NCBI RefSeq assembly: GCF_002263495.1
Contig: NZ_CP022753.1
Coordinates: forward strand, 1,736,001 to 1,800,000
Origin: Nocardiopsis gilva YIM 90087
GTDB lineage: Bacteria; Actinomycetota; Actinomycetes; Streptosporangiales; Streptosporangiaceae
Direction of reading: 5' to 3'
Length of the DNA: 64,000 nucleotides
Below, piece by piece: positions 1 through 8,024 of this stretch. Below the pieces are notes generated by a model. That model saw only the letters and a program-made list of their open reading frames with translations, was not told the origin of the DNA and did no database searches. Both the position numbers and the translations under genes were made by a program. The stretch's first letter is position 1, and every line of letters begins with the position of its first letter.

Positions 1-1124
1 TAGATGCGTGCCGGGTGGATCGGGTCCGCGTCGCTCGTCAGGGCCTCGGCGTCGGTGGCTATCGCCGCTTGGGCTGCCTCGGACAGTGTGGTTCGCCAGG
101 CCTCCACGGTCCCTGACGGCTTTGTCGCGTCGCCGAGGCCGCGGAGTACGTGTGACAGGTCGCCGGACACCGATCCGGCCAGCGTCAGGTGGGTGGCGAT
201 CTGCTCGGAGGCGTCTGTGATGTGGACGACCTTGGCCAGGGGTGCCCCGTCCTTGCCGCCGAACAGGCCGTGGCCGAGGCGGAAGTCCATCGGGGTTCCG
301 ACGACCACCACCAGGTCGGCCCCGCCGAAGGCGGCGCCGCGTGCGCGCGTAGCCAACAGTGGGTGTCCGGCCGGGAGTACGCCGCGTCCCTGGCCGTTGG
401 TGATGACCGGGATTCCCAGCGCCTCGGCGACCTCCAAGGCCACCTTCTCGGCGCCGTCGACCCACACGTCGGATCCGAAGACGAACACCGGGCGTTCGGC
501 GTCGCTGATCAGGCGGGCGATGTGCGCCACGGCCTCCGGGTCGGGCGTGCGGTCCCAGGCAGGCGCGTTTCCGGCGAGATCGACCTCGGCTTGGTCGTAG
601 AGCCGGTCCATGGGCATGTCGAGGAAGACCGGGCCGCGGTGGGCGCTGTTGGCGAGTCGGCAGGCCTCGTCCATGGCCGTCGCGATGCCGTCCGTCGCGT
701 GCACGGTCTCGGCGCGCTTGGTGATCGGGGTGAGCAGCGGCGGCTGGTCGAGTTCCTGCAGCAGGCCCTGCCCCCAGCGGCCGTCCGGGGCGCGTCCGCC
801 GACCACGACCAGCGGCGAGCCGTTGAAGTGAGCCGTCGCGATGCCGCTGACGACGTTGGTCACGCCCGGACCGGCGGTCACCACCGCCATCCCGGCCCGC
901 CGGGTCAGCTTGCCGATGCCCTCGGCGCCGAACACGGCCGTCTGCTCGTGCCGTACGTCGAGGAGGCGCATGGTCGCTTCGGGCTGGACCGCCCCGTCGT
1001 AGAGGGGGAACACGTGCCCGCCGCTCAGCGTGAACATCGTGTCGATGCCGTGGTGGCGGGCCACCTCCACCGCGTGCCTGCCGCCGTGCCCGCTGATGCG
1101 GCCGGTGAACGGGGACGTGCTCAT
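1..1124 (-). CDS. Acetolactate synthase-like ThDP-dependent enzyme (IlvG-type), 3' end beyond window
   Basis: About 374 codons are visible from ATG 1124 and the frame stays open at the window edge, so the C-terminal ThDP-binding domain is missing. The protein shows the N-terminal Pyr domain with catalytic glutamate E60 in DVRHEQTAVFGAEG, then the TAGPGVTN and GRAPDGRWGQG blocks and a middle domain with PVITNGQGRGVLP. This layout resembles mycobacterial IlvG, an acetolactate-synthase-like protein. True acetolactate synthases make acetolactate or acetohydroxybutyrate in branched-chain amino acid synthesis, but IlvG-type members are divergent and could act on other 2-oxo acids. A GAGGAGAG ribosome site precedes the ATG. 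No regulatory subunit gene is visible. Family membership is firm; the exact substrate is not. Confidence 0.85.
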   Translation of the reverse strand, partial: MSTSPFTGRISGHGGRHAVEVARHHGIDTMFTLSGGHVFPLYDGAVQPEATMRLLDVRHEQTAVFGAEGIGKLTRRAGMAVVTAGPGVTNVVSGIATAHFNGSPLVVVGGRAPDGRWGQGLLQELDQPPLLTPITKRAETVHATDGIATAMDEACRLANSAHRGPVFLDMPMDRLYDQAEVDLAGNAPAWDRTPDPEAVAHIARLISDAERPVFVFGSDVWVDGAEKVALEVAEALGIPVITNGQGRGVLPAGHPLLATRARGAAFGGADLVVVVGTPMDFRLGHGLFGGKDGAPLAKVVHITDASEQIATHLTLAGSVSGDLSHVLRGLGDATKPSGTVEAWRTTLSEAAQAAIATDAEALTSDADPIHPARI

Positions 1125-1173
1125 CTACGGGTCACTCTCCTCGGACGTGTGGGGCGTTTCGGAGAAACTGAAA

Positions 1174-1187
1174 TTACCGGTCAGTAA
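1174..1187. promoter_or_regulatory. Candidate operator upstream of the IlvG-like gene
   Basis: TTACCGGTCAGTAA is an imperfect palindrome (TTAC at the left, GTAA at the right) about 50 bp upstream of the IlvG-like ATG. The ACTGACCGGT core resembles operators of TetR or GntR-type regulators. No footprint or partner regulator is known, so this is a sequence-pattern call only. Confidence 0.3.
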
Positions 1188-1208
1188 AGCAGCGGCGTGA
1201 CATGTCGC

Positions 1209-1243
1209 ACAACCCGCCGGAGCGACACTTTCCGGCGGGTTGT
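1209..1243 (-). terminator. Rho-independent-like hairpin downstream of dasR
   Basis: A perfect 13-bp stem (ACAACCCGCCGGA pairing with TCCGGCGGGTTGT) with a 9-nt loop lies 22 bp past the dasR stop codon. There is no U-run, which is usual for actinobacterial terminators. Confidence 0.7.
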
Positions 1244-1264
1244 GTCTTCTCCGCGCTAGCCGGC

Positions 1265-2038
1265 CTACTCCTCCCGTGGCGGGCGCAGGCGGGTGACGAA
1301 CTTGTACCGGTCGCCCCGGTACAGCGAGCGCACCCACTCCACCGGGTTCCCCTCAGCGTCGAAGCTGTGCTGACTGTGCAGCACCAGCGGCAGACCAACG
1401 TCGACGCCGAGCAGCCGGGCCTCGTTCGGGGTGGCCAGGACGGTCTCGATCGTCGCCTCGGCCTCTGCCAGCCGGACGTCGTACGCGCTGGCCAGCGCCT
1501 CATACAGCGACGCGTAGCGGTCCAGCTGCCGCCGCAGCCCCGGGAACCGGCGCGCGGCCAGGTGGGCGGTCTCCACGGCCATTGGTTCGCCGTTGGCCAG
1601 CCGCAGGCGCTCGATGCGCAGCACCCGCCCGCCCGAGCGGATCGCGAGCAGCTCGGCCAGCTGGTCGTCGGCGTTGATGTAGCTGACGTCGAGGATGCGG
1701 GTGGCCGGGTGGAGCCCGTGCGCGCGCATCTCCTGGGTGTAGCTGGTGAGCTGCAGCACCTGCGCGACCTTGGGCTTGGCGACGAACGTCCCCTTGCCCT
1801 GGATCCGCAGGAGCCGGCCCTCCACGACCATCTCGGTCAGGGCCTGTCGCACCGTGGTCCGTGATGTACCGAACTGAGTCGCGAGCGCGCGTTCAGGGGG
1901 CACCGGGTTCCCGGCGGGCATGGCTTCGATCAGTTCCAGAAGTAGCTTCTTGACTTGGTAGTACTTCGGAACCCGGGGGCCGTCTTCGAGTGTGCGCTGA
2001 CCCGTCACGTCGGTATCCTCCACCGCTTTCCCGGCCAT
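1265..2038 (-). CDS. dasR: GntR/HutC-family repressor DasR
   Basis: The 257-residue protein matches Streptomyces DasR closely along its length. It has a winged-helix DNA-binding domain (about residues 25-95, with [29 protein letters not shown] and [12 protein letters not shown]) and a UTRA ligand domain (about 110-250, ending in [15 protein letters not shown]). DasR is a global repressor of chitin and N-acetylglucosamine uptake and catabolism in Streptomyces, released from DNA by glucosamine-6-phosphate. ATG 2038 is preferred because upstream in-frame starts run into the divergent sensor kinase. DasR-type half-sites lie just upstream of the start (2049-2068), so autoregulation is plausible. 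No GlcNAc transport or nag genes are in the window. Confidence 0.9.
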   Translation of the reverse strand: MAGKAVEDTDVTGQRTLEDGPRVPKYYQVKKLLLELIEAMPAGNPVPPERALATQFGTSRTTVRQALTEMVVEGRLLRIQGKGTFVAKPKVAQVLQLTSYTQEMRAHGLHPATRILDVSYINADDQLAELLAIRSGGRVLRIERLRLANGEPMAVETAHLAARRFPGLRRQLDRYASLYEALASAYDVRLAEAEATIETVLATPNEARLLGVDVGLPLVLHSQHSFDAEGNPVEWVRSLYRGDRYKFVTRLRPPREE

Positions 2039-2048
2039 TATTGGTTTG

Positions 2049-2068
2049 GACCACTGGTCGAGTCCATC
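2049..2068. promoter_or_regulatory. Candidate DasR-responsive element (dre-like) in the dasR/sensor-kinase intergenic region
   Basis: GACCACTGGTC (2049-2059) is a near-perfect palindrome. From 2053 the sequence ACTGGTCGAGTCCATC matches 12 of 16 positions of the published dre pattern ACTGGTCTAGACCACT. It sits 11-30 bp upstream of dasR and 36-56 bp upstream of the divergent kinase start. The same GACCACTGGTC string recurs at 2284-2294 inside the kinase gene. Confidence 0.4.
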
Positions 2069-2104
2069 CCTTGAGTATGCCTCCATCCGTGGGATGATTT
2101 GTGA

Positions 2105-3667
2105 GTGCCTCACCTCAGTGATCTCATCAGGCGCTACACGGCGCTCAAGACGGCGGACCTCGAATGGTTTCACTCGCTGGTCTCCGACTGGCAGCTGCTG
2201 GCCGACCTCTCCTTCGCTGACCTCGTACTTTGGGTCCGGCTGCGGGACGACAACGGCTGGGTCGCCGTCTCCCAGATGCGACCGACCACTGGTCCAACCG
2301 CGTTCCAGGACGATCTCGTGGAGACCGTGCTGCGCGACGACATGACGGAGATCGCGGACGAGAACGTCCAGTCCCGGCTGGTCGGCCGGAAAGCGCTGAT
2401 CGACCGGGCCTGGGACGAGGGCCGGATCTGTCGCGAGGGCGATCCCGACTGGTCAGGCGGGGTTCCGGTGCGCGAGGAGACCATTCCGGTCCGCCGCGAG
2501 GGGAAGCTCATCGCGGTGATCCAGCGCAGCACCAACCTCAGCTCCGCGCGCACACCCAGCCGTCTGGAGCTCACTTACCTGCAGAGCGCGGGTGACCTGG
2601 CGCAGATGATCTCCGAGGGGGAATTCCCGTTCAGCGACCAGGGGCCGCTGATGGTGCGCTCACCCCGCGTCGGCGACGGCCTGCTCCGCCTCGACCAGGA
2701 CGGCGAAGTGGTCTACGCCAGTCCCAACGCGCTCTCGGCCTATCGGCGACTCGGTCTGACGGCCGACCTCGTGGGCGCGCGATTGGACCGCACCACGCTG
2801 GACCTGGCCTCGGCGGCCGGGGGAGACCCCCGGGACGAGTCGCTGACCTGGACCGCCGGTGGCCGCGTCCCGCAGGAGGCCGAGGTGGAGGCGCGCGGAT
2901 CCACGGTCCAGCTGCGCTCTATTCCGCTGGTAACCGGCGGCGTTCGGGCCGGCGCGCTGGTCATGGTCCGCGATGTCACCGAGCTGCGCCGACGCGAGCG
3001 CGAGCTGATGACCAAAGACGCCACGATCCGTGAGATTCATCACAGGGTGAAGAACAACCTGCAGACGGTGGCCGCGCTGCTGCGTCTGCAGTCCCGGCGG
3101 CTGAACATCCCCGAGGGACGCGCCGCCCTGGACGAGGCCGTGCGCAGGGTCGGATCGATCGCCATCGTGCACGAGATGCTCTCACACACCCCCGACGAGG
3201 TCGTGGACTTCGACGACATCGCCGACCGGGTGATCGAGATGGCGGCGGAGGTCTCCTCCACCGGCGCCACGGTGCACCCCCGCCGTGTCGGCAACTTCGG
3301 GCTGCTCTCCGCGCTCGTCGCGACCCCGCTGTCGATGGTCCTGGCCGAGCTGGTGCAGAACGCGGTCGAGCACGGGCTGAAGCAGGAGCAGGGCAGCATC
3401 GAGGTCCGGGTGCGCCGCGACGACCCCACCGGAGCCGAGGACCACCCCGGACGGCTGTTCATCGAGGTCATCGATGACGGGGGCGGGCTCCCCGTCGACT
3501 TCGACGTCGACGGCACGACCAACCTCGGACTGCAGATCGTGCGAACCCTCATCATCGGGGAGCTCGGCGGCAGCCTGGAGATCAAGCCGCGGGAGAGCGG
3601 CGGGACCCGGGTCGCGATCGAGATGCCGCTGGAGAGCGAGGTGCAGCCCTACCGCTGGGACCACTGA
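2105..3667 (+). CDS. HisKA_2 sensor histidine kinase (PdtaS-like)
   Basis: This 520-residue soluble kinase starts at GTG 2105. The first ~150 residues form a GAF-like N-terminal sensor module, a PAS-like segment follows (about 195-300), then a HisKA_2 dimerisation/phosphoacceptor motif with catalytic H313 in [18 protein letters not shown], and a HATPase domain (N-box [10 protein letters not shown] near 414, G-box DDGGGLP near 457). There is no membrane segment, so it should sense a cytosolic signal. Mycobacterial PdtaS phosphorylates the ANTAR regulator PdtaR; no ANTAR partner is in this window. The position between dasR and whiB1 matches Streptomyces gene order. The kinase assignment is firm and the signal is unknown. 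Confidence 0.88.
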   Translation: MPHLSDLIRRYTALKTADLEWFHSLVSDWQLLADLSFADLVLWVRLRDDNGWVAVSQMRPTTGPTAFQDDLVETVLRDDMTEIADENVQSRLVGRKALIDRAWDEGRICREGDPDWSGGVPVREETIPVRREGKLIAVIQRSTNLSSARTPSRLELTYLQSAGDLAQMISEGEFPFSDQGPLMVRSPRVGDGLLRLDQDGEVVYASPNALSAYRRLGLTADLVGARLDRTTLDLASAAGGDPRDESLTWTAGGRVPQEAEVEARGSTVQLRSIPLVTGGVRAGALVMVRDVTELRRRERELMTKDATIREIHHRVKNNLQTVAALLRLQSRRLNIPEGRAALDEAVRRVGSIAIVHEMLSHTPDEVVDFDDIADRVIEMAAEVSSTGATVHPRRVGNFGLLSALVATPLSMVLAELVQNAVEHGLKQEQGSIEVRVRRDDPTGAEDHPGRLFIEVIDDGGGLPVDFDVDGTTNLGLQIVRTLIIGELGGSLEIKPRESGGTRVAIEMPLESEVQPYRWDH

Positions 3668-3831
3668 GCGCGCGTGGCCGCCCCGCCGGCGCGGGCGTCT
3701 GCGCGCCGCGCCGCGGCGGACGTGGTTGCTTGTCCCTCTGCCGTGGCCTGCGGAGACGGTGATACGGTGTCGCGGCGGCCCGGCAGGCAGCGTTGGGCGC
3801 GGGTGGCCGCGCCGAGATGGTTCAGGCGGGT

Positions 3832-4089
3832 CTAGAGTGCGGTGCGGAGCATCGGACGCGCGGTGCGGCGGCGCTTGAGCGCTCGGCGCTCGTCCTCGCT
3901 CATGCCGCCCCACACACCTCCGTCCTGCCCGGAATCCAGTGCCCACTGCAGGCACGAGGTGCTGACCGGGCAGCGCCCACACACCTCTTTGGCCTCTTCG
4001 ATCTGGATCAATGCCGGCCCGGAATTCCCGATCGGAAAGAACAGCTCGGGGTCTTCGTCACGGCAGGCTGCGTGGTGGCGCCAGTCCAT
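3832..4089 (-). CDS. whiB1: WhiB-family [4Fe-4S] regulator, WhiB1/WblE type
   Basis: The 85-residue protein begins MDWRHHAACRDEDPELFFP, which is diagnostic of WhiB1 (WblE in Streptomyces). The four cluster ligands are C9, C37, C40 and C46, followed by the GVWGG turn (58-62) and a basic C-terminal DNA-binding tail. WhiB1 is an essential NO-sensitive iron-sulfur regulator in mycobacteria that binds the major sigma factor. ATG 4089 is chosen because a GAGGAG site sits 9 nt upstream; the in-frame TTG at 4098 would directly abut that site. A CRP-like operator at 4134-4147 suggests control by a cAMP-receptor-type regulator. The gene converges on the sensor kinase across a 164-bp gap. Confidence 0.95.
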   Translation of the reverse strand: MDWRHHAACRDEDPELFFPIGNSGPALIQIEEAKEVCGRCPVSTSCLQWALDSGQDGGVWGGMSEDERRALKRRRTARPMLRTAL

Positions 4090-4427
4090 GCGGGGCAACT
4101 CCTCACGGTGAGGCGAACTGGGGTGTGCGACTCGTGAACAGATTCACTTGCTTCGGCGCCCAGCTTGGAGGAACGTCATCGTCGGCCCCCCGGGTACGCC
4201 TGCGCACTCGCCCAACGGGTTCGTCATCGGTGTGATCCGCAGGCTGTAGACGGCTCTGCGTCGGGCCATCCGACCTCGGAATCATCCGTTTTACTCGCCC
4301 GTAACGTGCGGCGATATTTTGACTCTGACAGGGATGGTCCGACCACGCAAGAGCGACGGTATATCATCCTCCTGGATCCCGTGTCGCGTGCGTCACAGCG
4401 CCGCTCACCTGCGGGTTCACCCCCGTA
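4090..4427. other. Intergenic region upstream of whiB1
   Basis: This 338-bp stretch carries the whiB1 leader and promoter region on the minus strand and the 3' flank of the lipid kinase gene. The only structured element I can point to is the CRP-like palindrome at 4134-4147. Short overlapping ORFs on both strands lack ribosome sites and family resemblance and look non-coding. Confidence 0.5.
4134..4147. promoter_or_regulatory. CRP/FNR-type binding site upstream of whiB1
   Basis: GTGAACAGATTCAC has the exact GTGA-N6-TCAC arrangement of CRP-family sites. It is centred about 52 bp upstream of the whiB1 ATG. Mycobacterium tuberculosis whiB1 is known to be controlled by the CRP protein Rv3676 through sites in its promoter, so a conserved control logic is plausible here. 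Confidence 0.6.
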
Positions 4428-5363
4428 TTAGCCGATCATTCGTAATGCCTTCGGTATCGACTGGAAGTTGACCCGTTTCCGCATTCCGAGGTATTCGCCG
4501 TCAATCTGAAAGGCGCGCGGCCGTCGCGCGCTGATGGTCATCGACGGTTGGTCGTGCCATGTGACGTATCCGCGGCCATAGGGTTTCAGCCCCTTGTGCG
4601 ACATCATGCGACGCAACAGCCGCGCCACTCGGACCGTGTGCAGCTGGGTCAGGGCGAACGCGTCCAGGCCGAGTTCGAAGCGCGAGCGCGGTGTCGGCTG
4701 GACGGGGACGGACCCGGCATACGTCCACGGGGTCGTGTTCGTGACGAGCGCGAAGTACAGATCGCTCACGGGGTCGTGTCCGGGAACCTCCACGGTGAGC
4801 CCGGGATCGCGGATGGTGCCCTGCATGAAGAGCTTCGTCGCGATCGAGATGTACAGCGCGGGGGAGGCGCGCCGCCCGGCCCGGCGCTGCCGCTCGACCT
4901 CGCGCACCACATCGGCGTCCCACCCGAACCCGGCGCAGAACGTGAAGTAGCGGTCGTCCTCGTCGCTGGTGATCCGTCCGAGCCCCACCGTGCGGTTGCG
5001 GCCGGAGCGCAACCCCTCCAGCACCGCGCCGGTGGCCTCGACCGGGTCGGTCGGCAGGCCCAGCGCGCGGATGAACACGTTTGCGCTGCCGCCGGGCAGC
5101 GCGGCGTAGCTCGGCCGGGTCAGCTCCGACGGCGTCGACAGCAGTCCGTTGACCACCTCGTTGACTGTGCCGTCGCCGCCGAGGCTGATCACCAGCTCAT
5201 AGCCGTCGGCCGCCGCGTCGCGGGCCAGCTCGCGGGCATGATCGCGGTACTCGGTCACCGCGACGCGCAGATCGACATCGCGGGCGATGGCGCCGACGAT
5301 GACATCGCGGGATCGGGGGGTGGTCGTGGTCGCCTGGGGGTTCACGATGAAGAGGGCACGCAC
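4428..5363 (-). CDS. Diacylglycerol/lipid kinase family protein
   Basis: The 311-residue protein opens with the MRALFIVNPQA strand and carries the nucleotide-binding motif GGDGTVNEV (62-70), LPGGSANVFIRALGLP and AGFGWDADVV, all typical of the DAGK catalytic family. The C-terminal half holds the QIDGEYLG motif (QIDGE is usual for the family). Such enzymes phosphorylate diacylglycerol or related lipids at the membrane. Streptomyces carries a homologue at the same position between wblE and sigH. It is divergent from the small membrane protein gene that begins at 5403. The substrate cannot be told from sequence. Confidence 0.85.
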   Translation of the reverse strand: MRALFIVNPQATTTTPRSRDVIVGAIARDVDLRVAVTEYRDHARELARDAAADGYELVISLGGDGTVNEVVNGLLSTPSELTRPSYAALPGGSANVFIRALGLPTDPVEATGAVLEGLRSGRNRTVGLGRITSDEDDRYFTFCAGFGWDADVVREVERQRRAGRRASPALYISIATKLFMQGTIRDPGLTVEVPGHDPVSDLYFALVTNTTPWTYAGSVPVQPTPRSRFELGLDAFALTQLHTVRVARLLRRMMSHKGLKPYGRGYVTWHDQPSMTISARRPRAFQIDGEYLGMRKRVNFQSIPKALRMIG

Positions 5364-5402
5364 CCGATCATTCTAGTGATCGCGGCGAGGATAGGCTGGA
5401 AC

Positions 5403-5813
5403 GTGTCTTCGCGCCCCATCACCATCACCCTCGCTGCGGTACTCCAGGCCCTGATCGCGCTGGTCGTGGCCGCCGAGGGCTGCTACGTCCTCGTCAACAC
5501 CCTGCTGGGCCGCGCGTTCGACGCGGCGCAGGCGCTGCCGCTCGCGGTCTTCGCGCTGGTGGCCGCCGCCGCGCTCGGCTACGTCTCCTGGGGCCTGTAC
5601 CGCCTGAACGACTGGGCGCGCACGCCGGTCGTCGTCACCCAGATCTTCGTGCTGGTCGTCGCCTACTACATGTGGACCAGCGAGCAGTATGCGATCAGCG
5701 CCGCCCTCGCCGCGGTCGCGGTGGCCGCCCTCGCTCTGGTGCTGTCTCCGCCCACGACCGCCACGCTCTTCCCCGACAACGAGAGCTGGCAGAACAATAA
5801 GCGGCGGCAGTAG
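5403..5813 (+). CDS. Small integral membrane protein, unknown function
   Basis: From GTG 5403 the gene encodes 136 residues with four hydrophobic segments: LAAVLQALIALVVAAEG, LPLAVFALVAAAALGYVSW, VVVTQIFVLVVAYYMW and AISAALAAVAVAALALVLS. The C-terminus is hydrophilic (FPDNESWQNNKRRQ). I do not recognise a named family beyond conserved actinobacterial membrane protein. The reading frame also extends upstream through the antisense of the lipid kinase, which I treat as non-coding. GTG 5376 is an alternative start. Confidence 0.65.
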   Translation: MSSRPITITLAAVLQALIALVVAAEGCYVLVNTLLGRAFDAAQALPLAVFALVAAAALGYVSWGLYRLNDWARTPVVVTQIFVLVVAYYMWTSEQYAISAALAAVAVAALALVLSPPTTATLFPDNESWQNNKRRQ

Positions 5814-5920
5814 GGCGGCAGCAGGGCGCTTGCCGACACGGGCGCGGTGCGAACGGCCAACGGCGGGGGAACCGCGCGGACGCCACGGCGCCATCCCGAT
5901 CCCCGAGTCCCCGGACCCGC

Positions 5921-5975
5921 TCGAACGACCGACGGCCCCGCGCCCCGGAGGAGTCCGGGCAGCGGGGCCGTTCGA
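5921..5975 (-). terminator. Nested hairpin terminator after the sigma factor gene
   Basis: Three nested arms pair around one axis: TCGAACG with CGTTCGA at the ends, CGGCCCCGC (5933-5941) with GCGGGGCCG (5962-5970), and CCCGGA with TCCGGG inside. It lies 34 bp downstream of the sigma factor stop and separates that gene from the convergent membrane protein gene. Confidence 0.65.
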
Positions 5976-6008
5976 GGTGGGTCCGGCGCTATGGCCGGCC
6001 ACGGATCA

Positions 6009-6812
6009 TCAGTCGTCGGTGGTGAGTGCCTGTCGGAGCTGGGCCAGCGTGCGCGCCAGCAGCCGGGAGACGTGCATCTGCGAAATCCCCAGTTCCTGGG
6101 CGATCTGTGACTGGGTCATGTTGCCGAAGAAGCGCAGTAGCAGGATGCGCTTCTCGCGTGGCGGAAGCTGCTCCAGCAACGGCTTGAGCGATTCGCGGTA
6201 CTCGACGCCCTCCAGCGAGTCGTCGACGATGCCCAGCGAGTCGGCCACGGCCGGGGCGTCCTCGTCACCGCTGTCGGGAGCGTCCAGCGACACGGTGGAG
6301 TAGGCGTTGGCGGACTCCAGGCCCTCCAGCACCTCTTCCTCGGACATCTGCAGGTGTTCGGCCAGTTCGTGCACCGTGGGCGCACGGCCCTCGCGCTGGG
6401 ACAGGTCGCTGACCGCCTTGGTCAGCGACAGCTTCAGCTCCTGCAGCCGACGCGGGACGCGGACCGCCCACCCCTTGTCGCGGAAGTGCCGCTTGATCTC
6501 CCCGACGATGGTGGGCGTCGCATAGGTCGAGAACTCCACGCCGCGGTCCAGGTCGAACCGGTCGATCGACTTGATCAGGCCGATCGTGGCCACCTGGGTG
6601 AGGTCGTCGAGCCACTCCCCGCGGTTGCGGAAGCGCCGCGCGAGGTACTCCACGAGGGGCAGGTGCAGCTCCACAAGCTCGTCGCGGATGCGCTGCCGCT
6701 CTGGAGAGTCCTCGGGAAGCTCGCTCAGGCGCTCGAACAACTCTCGTGCGCGGGCACGGTCCGGCACCGCGTGCTCCGTTTTCGCCGTCAGAGCGGGCCC
6801 CCTTTCGCTCAC
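6009..6812 (-). CDS. SigB/SigF-family stress sigma factor (SigH-like)
   Basis: The 267-residue group 3 sigma factor has all core regions: sigma 2 (LVEYLARRFRNRGEWLDDLTQVATIGLIKSID split over about 50-85, then FSTYATPTIVGEIKRHFRD), sigma 3 (RAPTVHELAEHL, near 145) and a sigma 4 helix-turn-helix (MTQSQIAQELGISQMHVSRLL). These proteins direct RNA polymerase to stress and development promoters and are held by RsbW-type anti-sigma factors. Its ATG overlaps the stop of the upstream anti-sigma gene by 4 nt (ATGA), so the two are translationally coupled. The position next to the whiB1 block matches S. coelicolor sigH (SCO5243). Confidence 0.93.
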   Translation of the reverse strand: MSERGPALTAKTEHAVPDRARARELFERLSELPEDSPERQRIRDELVELHLPLVEYLARRFRNRGEWLDDLTQVATIGLIKSIDRFDLDRGVEFSTYATPTIVGEIKRHFRDKGWAVRVPRRLQELKLSLTKAVSDLSQREGRAPTVHELAEHLQMSEEEVLEGLESANAYSTVSLDAPDSGDEDAPAVADSLGIVDDSLEGVEYRESLKPLLEQLPPREKRILLLRFFGNMTQSQIAQELGISQMHVSRLLARTLAQLRQALTTDD

Positions 6813-7234
6813 GCCGACTCCACCTGGCCGCGTCGTTTGTGCAGGACGATCGAGACCCGGTCGTCCGGACCAGCGGTGGCGTCGACCTCGCCCGCCAGCG
6901 CGGACAGCACTGTCCAGGCGAACGTGTCGCGTTCGGGCAGGCGGCCGTCGGCGGTCAAAACCGACACCGAGATGCGCATCCCGTCGCCGGTGAGTTCGAA
7001 CTCTGTCGTCAGGTCGGTTCCGGGAAGTGCCTGGGAGAGCAGCATCGCGCAGGCCTCATCGACCCCGATGCGCAGGTCCTCGATCTCATCGAGGGTGAAA
7101 TCCAGCCGGGCCGCCAGGCCGGCGGTCGCCGTGCGCAGGACAGAGAGGTACGCGCTGTCGGCCGGCATCTTGACGGTCACAGCGTCCCGTACGTCCGTGG
7201 CGCCCGACAACGGCGCGGCGGTTTCTTCGGTCAC
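6809..7234 (-). CDS. RsbW/PrsH-type anti-sigma factor (serine kinase fold)
   Basis: The 142-residue protein has the HATPase_c_2 fold of anti-sigma kinases: LRTATAGLAARLDFTLDEIEDLRIGVDEACAMLL includes the N-box helix, followed by ELTGDGMRISVSVL and a degenerate G-box region. Such proteins bind and silence SigB-type sigma factors and can phosphorylate anti-anti-sigma proteins. GTG 7234 is chosen because the strong site AAGGAGGGAC directly precedes it; in-frame codons further upstream lack a site. No anti-anti-sigma gene is adjacent, so its antagonist must be encoded elsewhere. Confidence 0.85.
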   Translation of the reverse strand: MTEETAAPLSGATDVRDAVTVKMPADSAYLSVLRTATAGLAARLDFTLDEIEDLRIGVDEACAMLLSQALPGTDLTTEFELTGDGMRISVSVLTADGRLPERDTFAWTVLSALAGEVDATAGPDDRVSIVLHKRRGQVESA

Positions 7235-7383
7235 GTCCCTCCTTCGGGATGTGGGATTGCCGCTTGAGAGCAATCTATCTTGTTTCTGCATGGTCCCGGT
7301 GCACACGGTCACATACGTGTCATGCGTCCCGACCTTCCGGCCTGTGCTGTTGTCGTCCGCGAGTCGCCGATGTATCTCCTACC

Positions 7384-7869
7384 TCAGCGGGTCCCGAGTG
7401 CCGTGAGACTGTCGTCGGCCAGCCGGTAGACCGTCCATTCGTCCATGGGCACGGCGCCCAGAGACTTGTAGAAATCGATCGACGGCGTGTTCCAGTCCAA
7501 CACCGACCACTCAAGGCGTGTGTAACCCCGGTCGACGCAGATGGCGGCGAGCTCGGCCAGGAGCGCCTTGCCGTAGCCGTGGCCGCGCATCTCCGGGCGG
7601 ACATAGAGGTCCTCCAGGTAGATCCCGTGCTTTCCGGTCCACGTGGAGAAGTTGCGGAACCAGAGGGCGAATCCGGCGACGGTGACCGACCCGTCGGCGT
7701 CGGTGTGCTCGGCGATGTGGGCGAAGACCGCCGCGTCCGGCCCGAACAGGGCGTGGGCGAAGTCCTCCTCGGCCGCCACGGCGGCGTCCGGCTCCTTCTC
7801 GTACTCGGCGAGGTCGCGCACGAGCCGGTGGATGGTGGGGATGTCTTCGGGGCGTGCGGGGCGGATCAC
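7384..7869 (-). CDS. GNAT family N-acetyltransferase (diamine acetyltransferase-like)
   Basis: The 161-residue protein starts at GTG 7869 behind a GAGGAGC site. It shows the GNAT acetyl-CoA-binding segment (EDLYVRPEMRGHGYGKALL, about residues 93-111) and the late-strand motif WSVLDWNTPSIDFYKSLGA. The YLEDLYV arrangement and the IHRLVRDLAEYEKEPD start resemble spermidine/diamine N-acetyltransferases. It probably acetylates a small amine in the cytosol. The gene stands alone between the anti-sigma gene and the ABC importer. Confidence 0.85.
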   Translation of the reverse strand: MIRPARPEDIPTIHRLVRDLAEYEKEPDAAVAAEEDFAHALFGPDAAVFAHIAEHTDADGSVTVAGFALWFRNFSTWTGKHGIYLEDLYVRPEMRGHGYGKALLAELAAICVDRGYTRLEWSVLDWNTPSIDFYKSLGAVPMDEWTVYRLADDSLTALGTR

Positions 7870-8024
7870 GGTGCTCCTCGTAGGTGGGGCGAGCGGTGTG
7901 CGGCCGGGCCGGCCGTCGGGTCCGGCGGAACCGTTACCTGCTCGCCCCACGCTACCCAGTGTCGATGAATCGGTGATCACATCGATCCGCACCGATCCGC
8001 GCGGGCGGGCGATGCGATCGCCCT

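Noticed and set aside
189-1187. Long plus-strand ORF antisense to the IlvG-like gene
   Set aside because: It is the antisense frame of a clear ThDP-enzyme coding region, with repetitive His/Val-rich composition and no family resemblance.
4548-5402. Plus-strand ORF upstream part of the membrane protein frame
   Set aside because: It is antisense to the lipid kinase gene; only the part from GTG 5403 has membrane-protein composition and a plausible start.
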